Source: Ignelater luminosus (lineage: Eukaryota > Arthropoda > Insecta > Coleoptera > Elateridae). Taken from it: DNA of 64,000 bases. Location of the stretch: positions 46,720-110,719 of the forward strand of contig VTPC01000503.1 of NCBI GenBank assembly GCA_011009095.1, read 5' to 3'. The notes under the pieces were generated by a model. That model was not told where the DNA came from. It saw only the letters and a program-made list of their open reading frames with translations, and did no database searches. Each line of letters begins with the position of its first letter. Within the stretch, counting starts at the first letter, position 1. The position numbers and the translations under genes are program-made. Positions 25,495 through 35,240 of the stretch are shown in pieces.

Positions 25495-26064
25495 CTGCAC
25501 GGGCCGACATTTTCGGCCCGGCTCGACTGGGGACAAACTTGACGCGACGCGAAGAGAATCTTGCAACTTCTTGATCGGTTTGACAAGCCCGAGAAGCCCG
25601 AACGACATTACAGAAAATCTCGGGAAGTCCAAAAGGCCCGACATCGACAGACCTGTATAATCCAACAGACCCGAGAGATCCTAACGGCCCGATAGACTCG
25701 AAAGTCCCGGAGGGTCAAGAAGTCACAGGGCCCGAACGGTCCGACAGACCCGAGAGGTCCTAACGGATATACCCGAGAAGCTCGAGGGTCCGAAGAGTCC
25801 AAAAGGCCTTACGGCGGTAGAGGCTCGGACAGTCCGACAGGCCCATAAGGTCAAAACGGCCCGCCAGCCTCGAGAAGTCCAAAAAGCCCAACAGGCCCAA
25901 ACGACCAAACAAACTCGTATTGTCCGACAGACCCGAGAGGTCCTACAAACTCCAACAGCTGCACAGGCCCGACAAGACCGAACAGCCCGATTGACTCGAA
26001 AAGCTCGATAAATATTTAAACTGAGACCGCGTAAAGGCCCAACTAGAAAACTCGGCCCGTGCAG
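25495..26064. repeat. GC-rich 9-bp minisatellite between 13-bp inverted repeats
   Basis: From about 25580 to 26010 the sequence is a degenerate tandem array with a 9-bp period, roughly GNCCGANAG. Examples are GTCCGACAG, ACCCGAGAG and GCCCAACAG. It is bounded by CTGCACGGGCCGA at 25495-25507 and its exact reverse complement at 26052-26064. On the minus strand the period reads as Gly-Pro/Ser-hydrophobic triplets (for example GPLGSVGPFGP near 25750), but stops and phase slips show it is not a collagen gene. The composition contrasts sharply with the AT-rich flanks. The bounding repeats suggest that the array moves or was inserted as a unit. Confidence 0.75.
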
Positions 26065-26094
26065 ACCTCCAAGAAAAAGTGTATCAATAATATA

Positions 26095-26236
26095 CAGGGT
26101 GTTTCATTAATAATTGGAAATATTTTAACTGTAGAATCCTAAGCTCAAAAGATTAAGATTTAACCCAAATCACTTAGATAAAATGTGGCTCCTTACTGAG
26201 TTACAGGGTGTTTTATTTAAAAATTTAAAAACTATT
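26095..26236 (+). repeat. Left arm of the 709-bp element
   Basis: Inverted partner of 26662-26803. It includes the internal end-like word at 26201-26216. Confidence 0.85.
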
Positions 26237-26661
26237 CGTTTCAAGAAATTTTAATAAATAACATTATCTTTTGTTGCTAATAGGGATTAAAGTTTCATTT
26301 GCGTAATAAATGTAATCCTATGACCCAAAAACACTGACATAATTAATACACATTAAAATCAAATAACTGTGCCGCTTCATTTTTAACTTTAAATATCTCG
26401 AAAAATAATGACTGTATCGCTATGAATGAAGAGTATGTTAATTACTTAGGAAATATTGGAAAATCAAAAAATTGTGCTAAAATGGCAATTCCGTCAGTAG
26501 CGTAGAATTTGGGAAGGGTCAACCATTCACTTGTCCCTATCGTACGCCTCTGGTAGTAGCCAGAAACGTTTATTTAACATAATGTAGTAGGGCGTACAGT
26601 ACCTACACTTCCTGCCAAGTATGACAAGGATACGTCAAATAGTTTTAAAGTACTGGGTACA

Positions 26662-26803
26662 AATAGTTTTTAAATTTTTAAATAAAACACTCTGTAACTC
26701 AGTAAGGAGCCACATTTTGTCTAAGTGATTTGGGTTAAATCTTAATATTTTGATCTCAGGATTCTACAGTTAAAATATTTCCAATTATTAATGAAACACC
26801 CTG
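26662..26803 (-). repeat. Right arm of the 709-bp element
   Basis: Inverted partner of 26095-26236, ending CACCCTG next to TA. Confidence 0.85.
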
Positions 26804-26839
26804 TATATCCTGAAAGTTTTGGAATAGTTTTCAGCGCTT

Positions 26840-27370
26840 TGATGTTTAATATTCGGGGGTAGGCGTTTACATGGAAAACCCATATGTGCTGGAGAGCTTT
26901 GCTTTGAGAAAACACACCATGATTTTCCAGGGTGAAGTTGATGCCATTGCATCGGCAGCATATAAGGAAAATACGAGGATGACGGAACAAAAAATATCTG
27001 CTCCGACAGTCAGGCGCAGAACAAGAACAGAAGTGCATAGATGCTTTGAAAGAAGACGGATGAACTCGCCAGACTCGCAGGGAAGTATATCTACTTAGGA
27101 CATCTTTTCCAGGAATATCAAGATCTCTTTAGTCCTGAACGCATACGCTTATGAAACTCAGTATGTCTTTTAATTGGGATCCTCACAGGCCATTGCATCT
27201 TGAGAAGCCACCTGTCGCTCATAGGTGTAGAAGAAGACCGAAAAAGCCCTAAATGTGGGAATGACGATGAAGCATCTTTCCATTTTCTCGGAGAATGTGA
27301 GGGTTATGAGAGGCTGAGGTCTAAGACTTTTCAGGTCATTACTCTAATAAGAGTTGAGTTGAGTTCTTAA
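26840..27370 (+). mobile_element. LINE remnant: RNase H fragment plus C-terminal Cys/His motif
   Basis: The plus strand near 26890-26970 reads SFALRKHTMIFQGEVDAIAS, which resembles the first conserved block of the RNase H domain of R1/I-type LINEs. After a frame break, 27170-27340 reads LLIGILTGHCILRSHLSLIG, followed by SPKCGNDDEASFHFLGECEG and YERLRSKTF. This is the C-x2-C/H/C-type tail that ends such polyproteins. The frames are disjoint and short, and the reverse transcriptase is absent, so this is a dead 3' fragment. The exact clade (R1, I, Loa or Jockey-like) cannot be fixed here. It lies directly after the 709-bp element. Confidence 0.75.
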
Positions 27371-30075
27371 GCCTGAACTGCCATCATCATTTTTGTAAGG
27401 GAGTCGGGTAGGTTTGGGCAAAGAACAGGTGGTCGTAGAGGTGGTTGAAGTGAATGGCGAGAACTTAGTCGAAAAAGCTATTAAGACCTATTTGCTGAGC
27501 TTTAGCCTTCCTAACTACTACTGCTACTCTAACAACATTGATGATTGCCCAAATGATGTGAAATTTAAAAGAAAGGTCAAATTTTCAATAAAGCATTGGT
27601 ATGGTGTGCAATTTCAGTAACTGGTATTCTTTGACCGTATGTAGAGCCAATTGGTAATTAAGCATTAAATAGAAAAAGTTACACTCATACGTAGATGTCT
27701 ATCGAAATGGATTGCTTTCTTTAACACATATCACCCTCAGTTCGATACAATGTTTTTTGGTTTATAATAACGAATGAGAAGCTTAAAATGAAAAGCAATT
27801 AAGGCGTAGAATTTTTTAAACGTTAACAAAAATAAATCTCGCCACCGTCTAAGAGCTGATGGAGAGTATTAGAAGATTACGCATCATTAAAAAGAATGGG
27901 CTGTTAGCATCAATTTAAATTAATATTTCTATGCTCAATAAATATGTTAAGTAAAGTTTATGCTCATGATTCGACTTAGATTATTGTAGATTATTGTAAT
28001 GATTATATCGAAAATCGTGCCAAAACTTTCTGGACATACAACTAATATTTGAATAATAGAAAGGGGCAGCGAATATAGTCTCGAACAGGGACGGCTCATA
28101 CCCTAGGAACAGTGCTAAACCCCAATTTTCTGTAAAATATTTTGTGAAGGTCTCTGTACTCTTACGGTCAAACGAAGTTGAGAAGGTGTGCAAAGGGAAC
28201 ATGCATCAGCACTGTTGTCAGAACGATGGCAACGTCGTAGAAAGAAGGGCGGTCTGCAGCCACCAGAGCTAGGATTCCGTGCTCATCGGGAGATCTTGCG
28301 ATAGAAACGTCTACGAGGTGATACTGTGATACTGATGCTGACGTCACCGTCCCAGACGCAGACATCGCCTGGTTTTCGAAGTCCAGGGCACCGCAACCTA
28401 CTAACCGACTATCCACACGGTACTTCGGCTTTTGCATCATTAGCCGTCGGTTGGTTTCCACTGTAGAGTATTTAGACAATTTCTTAAGAGGCGGCCACAT
28501 TTGGTGGCCAAATTGACTGTAATTACTAATACTAAATACTCTTTCTCCGCAGGTCACCTCAAAATTAAAGATTTTGGTATAACTCACTCAATTTTATATC
28601 AATATATTGCAGAATTGCGGAGAAGTGGAAAGTGTTAATGGTAATTAGTAGATCTTAGGGTAGCAATTAATACGCGAAAAGCCAAAAGCTGCGCAATGTA
28701 CAATGCGTATCAGTGTTTTTTCTCTTTGGATTGCAGGTCTTATATGATTCAAACCTGTATGATCGAAAGGGGCATAAATACCCTTAAGTCTGAATTCCCA
28801 AATAGTTAGAAGTGGAAGGATTAGAAGTTGCAAAGAAATATAGTGGTCTCTGTCAAGAATTTTGATGAAATCGTAAATTTGCTGAAGTGAACATGGGGGA
28901 GTTGAGGTATTTGTAGGTATCATTACAAAGCTACATGTGACGGCTCAGTTGTGATTACGAGGCAAGCATTCGATCACATGTACGCTCAAAAGACAACGTC
29001 ACAGAATGTCGGCCCGTACGGCATGAGATCTCTTATATTGAAGCGTCTTCTTAACGTACTTAAAAAGCGACAGTGATCGGTTTGCGTCACTGCAACTAAA
29101 AACTAAAGTCGATACACACTTTAATGGAACACAACTAAAATGGGAATAGTTACTCGCCAATGCACGTACATGTTTGCATACGGCTTGCAAACCAAATCAA
29201 GTCTTCAGTTTATGAATGCAATGCTGGAGGTTGCGTAAACTTGAAAACCATAGTAGTAGTCGCCGCTGGTTGATAAAGTATGTTTCAAAGTTTTAATCGG
29301 GAAGATTCTTAATAAAAGACAGACACATTTCAAAAAAATGGTCTCATGTCAGTATCTTGAACCTCATGGCTAGATTGTATAAATATGATTAAGGTGGACC
29401 TGCTGATTCTGGAGGCTGTTCCTAAAGGATGATTGAGATTTAGAGTCAGATAAATTTAATTTGGATTTATAAACTACCACTTATCCAGATGGACGAAGGT
29501 TGAAGTTTTTCCCGCAAGTCATCAACACGTGATTAATTTGCTGAAAGACTTGATTGCATTTGTCAGGAATTCTGGCATTCCACTACTGATGTAAATTTAG
29601 AAACAGTATAGTAATGTATTAGTTGATTCAAGTATATTATAGTCATATGTCTCCAACCAGAATTTAGTCAAACCCGGTGGTGTTCCAACCCCCGGTAAAG
29701 ATTTTTAACGTGCAACTCGTCGTAAACACACGGAATACACACAACAATCGCTAAGATCATCCAAAAGAAAATATTTTACACATATGTACATTATCTCTGA
29801 TATGACAGTGGTATGTTCCACATTTGAACACTAACAGAATTACACAATCTTAGTTTCAATAGCAATTTAAATAAGTAGAATACTATACAACAATGAAAAA
29901 AAGTGTTTACATGTTAATGTTTAATGTATCATGAAATTACGGTTTGAATTAATGCGATTTTTATGTGTTATAACAAGTGTAAATTCTCAAGTGCAATAAC
30001 AATTTAAGACTTTCAAGGTAAGGTCTCAGATGGCTACTAACTGGCAGTAAGGAATATATCAAGATATTAATCAAA
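27371..30075. other. Non-coding stretch upstream of paralog 2
   Basis: No gene is recognised. A 139-codon minus-strand frame at 28168-28587 is the longest open stretch but shows no family signature. The final 60 bases lead into a favourable insect start context (ATCAAAATG) at 30076. No clear TATA box was identified. Confidence 0.45.
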
Positions 30076-32972
30076 ATGTCACAGACTGTTTTAGCGTACC
30101 TTACAGCGGTAGTATTAACGGTAAGCGAGTCTTATTTCAAAACAATATTTGAAAATACTTCCTGTTGTTTTATTCTGTCTAGGTTAGTGCCAAAACAAAT
30201 ATGGAAATGTATTCTAACGTAAAATTCGAATATGGACGAAACAATCCAATGTATAGTGTTGGAACAGTTCGTTCAGCATCTAATCCATACTTAAGAATTG
30301 CTTCTCATGCTCCGGAGTTCCTTTCAAAGGGCTTTGATCCTACTAGTCACGATGAACCTAAAGTATTGGTAGCAGTAATTGCTGTTTTTAGAATGAACTT
30401 GATAAAACTTTTTGGATATGTCTTACATAGACCTAATATGAAATTATCTACTGATCTGTACACATCTTTATATTTCATTTTATTAGCGATAAAGATGAAC
30501 GATGTCGATCTTTTCCAGTTGGCTCCGCGTTTACACAAACTTTCATTTATGGAATCAAACGAGCGTTTTGTGGAGGTTTTTAGTTTGTTAGAACAATATT
30601 TACCATTATATTTAACGTGTGCTGCAACTCTTTGGAAAGATGCAATTAAAACGGGAATAGTAAACATGCATAACATACTCGTACCATATAAAAATGGTTT
30701 TCTAATTGTTGATTTATTTGATAATATTACACCAATTGAATTACAAATCATAAGTAAAGTTTCTCTTGTTGCAGAACCAAAAAATGAACAAGAACAAGAA
30801 GTTGTTCACAATTTCAATCCAAACGTACTTCACATATTCCGAATAATGAAAAACTATACCAGATCTCTTACACCTTGGCTGATAGGTAGCGCGTTACACT
30901 TTTTTCCCAAACGTGAACCTCACCTTGAGGTAGAAGAAAGTATTCTTGTTGTAGACCAGTATCTCAGGCAAGTCTCCATCAAAGAATGGAATAGTTATCG
31001 TAAGAAATCGAAACATATCAGATGGGAAAATCCTTACGAAATCATAAGGTTTTTTCTTGAAAGAATAACTGGAGACAAAAGTGGCAATACTCATTACGTA
31101 ATTAAAAATGCTGCCCACGCAATTTCTTACAGTTTTTGCCGGAGAAATCCTACAGCCATAAATGGAAATTATCATACAGTGACCGCTTTATTGCAACCTG
31201 AAATTGATCCAAAATTCCTTTTAGTTTTGCTAAATTACATCTCGATAGGGCAGTACCCTAAAGATGCCGTTTTTGCTGCTCATCGATTCCAGTACTATTT
31301 AGATCAGTGTAACATTCGTTACTTAAATGCTGTCTTCTGTTTTAATCCATACATGTACAATTCTGCACCGGAAATCTTGATGGCATTATCATTGAGAATC
31401 TTGAAGAAACAATCAGATTTAGCATTAGAAATTCTTGATTCTATTGGAGCTGTTTACAGTTCACTTTTGTTTAATTATCGTTCAAGTTTTTTGCCAGCTA
31501 CAATGCCTGACGATATATTTAACATAAACTCAATTATTCTAGGAGTACGATCTCCTGATATACTGGATTCTATCAGAAATACCATTACGTCGCAAACTAG
31601 GCTGCTTATGTTAGAACCAGCAGATTATTATGAAATCTTGAAAAAGATTCCTCCTTATAAGTGCTTTCAACCTTCTTTGTGTTTTACCTCTGTTCTAGAC
31701 AAAATGTATAAATTAAAAATGTTTAGGAGCGCCCTATTAAATTTAACTTCTTTGGAAATCATAAGTTCTAGTTGCCGCATAGGTCATTGTCCTATAGAAA
31801 CGAACAAAATACAAACAAATGTAATTCCAGAAAATATATTTAGAGATATTCAAAACGGTACTTTTGACATTATTAAGTACGACAAGAAGCATATTTTGTC
31901 GAGCATAATTCCGACAGATGCGACTGAGGGTCCATTGGTGGTGTTCTCTACTTTACGATCTACGCTGCCAACAACGCCAACTCCTTTATCAGCTAATATA
32001 TTTTCACCAAGCCAAACTGTTCCCGATATCTTGGTACAAACCTTGTATCCTACGATTCCCCCTGAGTTTTTTGCAAATATGATCATAAAATCTAATATAC
32101 AAGCAGATGCCGCGAATTCAAAAAAGCTATTGGAAGTTATGAAGAGTAGCAAATACCAAAAGTATTTTAAGGAGCATGAAAATCATCATACCGTGTTGCT
32201 AACTTTATACATGGAAGGGCTGCAGAAAATAGTGGATGAGGGCAAGACCTTGGACAATAAGAAGATAGATAAACATTTTGAAGAATTCTTAGTTAAACAA
32301 ATTAAAATGCTAACGTCTTATAAGATACAGCTTCATTACAAAAATGTAGAAATGAAACCGTCCGAACCATCGTTACGTGATCTTGTGGTTGCCATACCAG
32401 TACCAACTAATAATGACATGAAGGAAAAGAAGAGATATATAATTATAAAAGCAATACTGGATAATCAAGAATTATTTAAGCTTGTCGAAAAGAAGATTAG
32501 TAAAGATAAGTATACATCAATAGGCCTTTTACTTAAAACAGTTCTTGGAGAGTTTGCTAAGCTGGAAACTAAATTCACTAAGGATAAGTTAGAAGTTATA
32601 AAATATTTTTGTACGAAGGTTCAAATGAAAGGCTTTGGAGAAGGGAAGATCACGTATATTATACCGGAAAAACAAGTAATTAAAAGAGTCGAACTGCTAA
32701 AAACTTTGGAAAACGGTATTGATCTTAGTACCTTGACTATAGATCAGAGATTCTCTCTATATACAATTGTAAAATATCTTATGAAGAATATTGACATTGC
32801 ACAATCTTTTCATAATGGATATTTATATACTACATGTGGGGAATTTACCAAAGAATTTTTTAAATATTTGTTAGAACGACCTAACACGCCAGTGAAAGTC
32901 GCTGATAGCGTTGAAAATCTGATTCCAAACATCGTTTTTGATAAAACTGGAGAATTACCAGCGTATGAGTAA
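30076..32972 (+). CDS. Predicted secreted protein, paralog 2 with C-terminal extension
   Basis: Exons 30076-30120 and 30183-32972 are joined across a 62-bp phase-0 intron and give 944 residues. The start MSQTVLAYLTAVVLTVSA is a classic signal peptide with likely cleavage after residue 18. Residues up to about 560 align throughout with the protein at 16543: DLYTSLYF, LPLYLTCAATLWKDAI, EVEESILVVDQYL, CFNPYMYNSAPEILMAL and TMPDD. The four shared cysteines are C509/C515 and C546/C551, followed by P-I-E. A Ser/Thr/Pro-rich linker (residues about 580-620, STLRSTLPTTPTP) leads to a further 320 or so charged, helical residues absent from paralog 1, ending VFDKTGELPAYE. The frame is intact and a poly(A) signal follows. 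The family is not recognised; secretion is inferred from the leader and conserved cysteines. Confidence 0.9.
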
Positions 32973-33027
32973 AAGGGGCATTATTAATAGTAAATCGTTG
33001 TTATTGTAAATACACAAACATGTAAAC

Positions 33028-33033
33028 AATAAA
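33028..33033 (+). terminator. Poly(A) signal of paralog 2
   Basis: AATAAA lies 56 bases after the stop codon, which implies a short 3' untranslated region like that of paralog 1. Confidence 0.7.
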
Positions 33034-33039
33034 ACAACT

Positions 33040-34958
33040 GCAATTATTTTTTTTATATTTCATTGCACGGTCAATCAGTATTTTTACGCTCTTTACTGTT
33101 ACTAAGTTATGAATGTTTTTGTATTTGGATTGTAACTGCTAGGGTTACATGATTCCGTGGATTTGATCCCAGAACTGAAAAGGTTCCTTCCCTATTCCGA
33201 GCCGGCCCGAAATAGCTTTGTTCTATAGACGCCATTTGCATCAGACAGTGCAAGTATTAACTTGTAATTTCGTTCTGTAATATAATAATTTATATTGTTA
33301 ACAGATATGTCGTCCAAGGTTTCTTGAAAGTTTTATTGTTGAAATTGTTACCGGTACGTGATTTTTTGTAAAATTTAATCGTCTTACAGTCGCCTAAACA
33401 TTTTTTATAGTTATCAGTTCGCAGAAAACTCTGTTGGTATTTCAGCATTTTATGTTTCAAAGAAAGCTCGGTTTATACCCGAACCACGAGTGTTTGTAAA
33501 TTTCCACGGTCTCTATGCTTGTCCATATTGATATCAATAATACAGTGTACAACCAGCTTCTTTATTAGGTCGAATTATTTCATGCGTCAAATCTTTTCTG
33601 TGTTTCTCCGAGAGTTCTGTTTTGCTTTTTTGTGGGGACGCACGGGCTGAGGCCCGGCGTTCCCCTCGGCTTGTTCGCTTACAACAATTTATCCGCCGTG
33701 AATTCACCCCTTCGAATCTGTGTTGGTGCAAGTATTTTTCTAGCGGCAGGGTCTGGAAAGTACATAACGACGACTGCTCGAATTTGCGTTAGGATTCACA
33801 TGTGGTGGAAAATTTTCCGACAAATATACCTTTATCTTATCGTATCAAATGGATACTTGATGGCCGTTTTGACGTTATAATGTCCTCTAACAGGACTGCA
33901 ATAGTTGCGGCAAGCTGGGTAGAAGCTTATCGTCTCTTTATTTGTTTTTTTGGAAAGATTCTCCATTAATGTAAGAACTCCATTATCTGTTTCGTTTCTG
34001 TCATCTTTTGGATGTGAAAAATATACTCTCTCCTGTGTTTTAAAATGAAAGTAATGTGCATTGCAAAAAGGTCAATATAGTGTTTTTAGATTTTGTGGTT
34101 TTTGTTTCTGACAACGTCGAGCACTGACTGACCTTTCGCAGTCACGATGTTTGGAATGGGTCTTTGGCCGTGATTGTTACTGGGAGTTCAAATACAACTC
34201 GCTTTAGAGTAAAAAATGCTTAATTATAACAATGTTTGTATGTATTTTTGTGTAATCTTTATGTACGCCAATTAACTCAGTATTTATTTAAGTTAGGGCA
34301 GCATTATAAACATTTTTCGGAAAAGATTTATGTAGGTTTTTTTATTAGACTATCTAGAAATTCATTTTTAATAATATAATGTTTTTGATTAAATGATTCT
34401 TTTTTGTTTAAAGTAATATAATTACAGTTTCTTATTATAATTTAATTTAGTGCGATTAATCTTTTTTTATATTTTTCATTTCGCTTTGACTTATTTTATG
34501 AGTTGAAAAATTCAATAGAGAATCCATCAGATTCGTTTATACATAGTTACGTCATCTTTTTATGTAAAGTCTTAAAGCGTTATTTTTTTCTATGTTTGTA
34601 AGTAATGTCATTTTAATTTTACATTTTAAAGGTTTCAATAAATTTAATGTATTTTGCCAAGTTTTGATATTTTTTTATTTACATTAGCATTATTTTCTTT
34701 AATGTTCAGGTAATGTATTATTATGACATAAAGTTTCCAGAATTCTAATTTCTAGTAACAAAAAACTGCTAAGTTTTGCTGATAATAATTCAAAAATTTC
34801 ATAAAGTTGATGTTTTATAAAGTTCATTTCAGTTATAAGAACGTGAGAGGGATGCTAGAATTTATCGCATATTATGATATTTTTATTTTGTTTTTTTATG
34901 TTATTTACGGAGTCAAAGTGTATTTGAACATCAAGACACAATTTCAATTTTCTACATA
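33040..34958. other. Non-coding stretch with a GC-rich hairpin island
   Basis: No gene is seen. 33630-33680 contains GGGGACGC, then CGGGC-TGAG-GCCCG, then GCGTTCCCC, a strong hairpin in AT-rich surroundings. At 34708/34709 a pyrimidine-rich tract ends TTCAG and is fused to GTAATG, a weaker ratchet-like signal than that at 12589. Confidence 0.4.
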
Positions 34959-35240
34959 CAGGGTGTCCGTGGAGTGGGCCTTTATATACAGGGTGTTCGT
35001 CGATGTGGGGACAGGTCGACGTGTTACATTGTTTAGTGTTACTGTTTCCTGGTATCTTTTTTTGGATTAGGTTCAGGTAAGAACATCAATACCTGGGTTA
35101 TTTACTATCTTTGAACCCTCCCCTGTCCCATTTTCGACTTCGAGCTACGAGATTGAACATCTTCCGATTACTGGCTCAAACAGGAACTAGGCCTCTTTTT
35201 CAGCTTTTTCCCGTTACAAACTGATTTTTGATTTAATCAA
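34959..35240 (+). repeat. Dispersed repeat, copy B (CAGGGTG-ended)
   Basis: It starts CAGGGTG after TA at 34957-34958. A second CAGGGTGTTCGTCG word is at 34989. The ordered blocks ATGTGGGGACAGGTCGAC, CCTGGGTTATTTACTAT and TTGAACATCT match the minus-strand copy A at 8040-8367. The 3' boundary is approximate and there is no coding capacity. Confidence 0.7.

Larger units (their letters stand above)
26095..26803. mobile_element. Non-autonomous inverted-repeat element, 709 bp
   Basis: Arms at 26095-26236 and 26662-26803 are inverted copies over 142 bp with about five mismatches. The outer ends are CAGGGTGTTTCATTAATAAT and its complement, flanked by TA (26093-26094 and 26804-26805). There is no coding capacity. 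Each arm contains a second end-like word, TACAG(G/A)GTGTTTTATT, inside it, as if one element sat within a related one. Ends and TA flanks fit a Tc1/mariner-type MITE. Confidence 0.88.

Noticed and set aside
25435..25908. Collagen-like gene on the minus strand
   Set aside because: Gly-Pro-X reading holds only over short runs and is a by-product of the 9-bp repeat; stops and phase slips interrupt it.
25580..26010. CRISPR-like array
   Set aside because: The repeats are 9 bp, contiguous and degenerate, without unique spacers, in a eukaryotic setting.
28168..28587. 139-codon minus-strand open frame
   Set aside because: No start context, domain, splice partner or family resemblance; mixed composition suggests repeat-derived sequence. 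The neighbouring frame at 28645-28923 is equally featureless.
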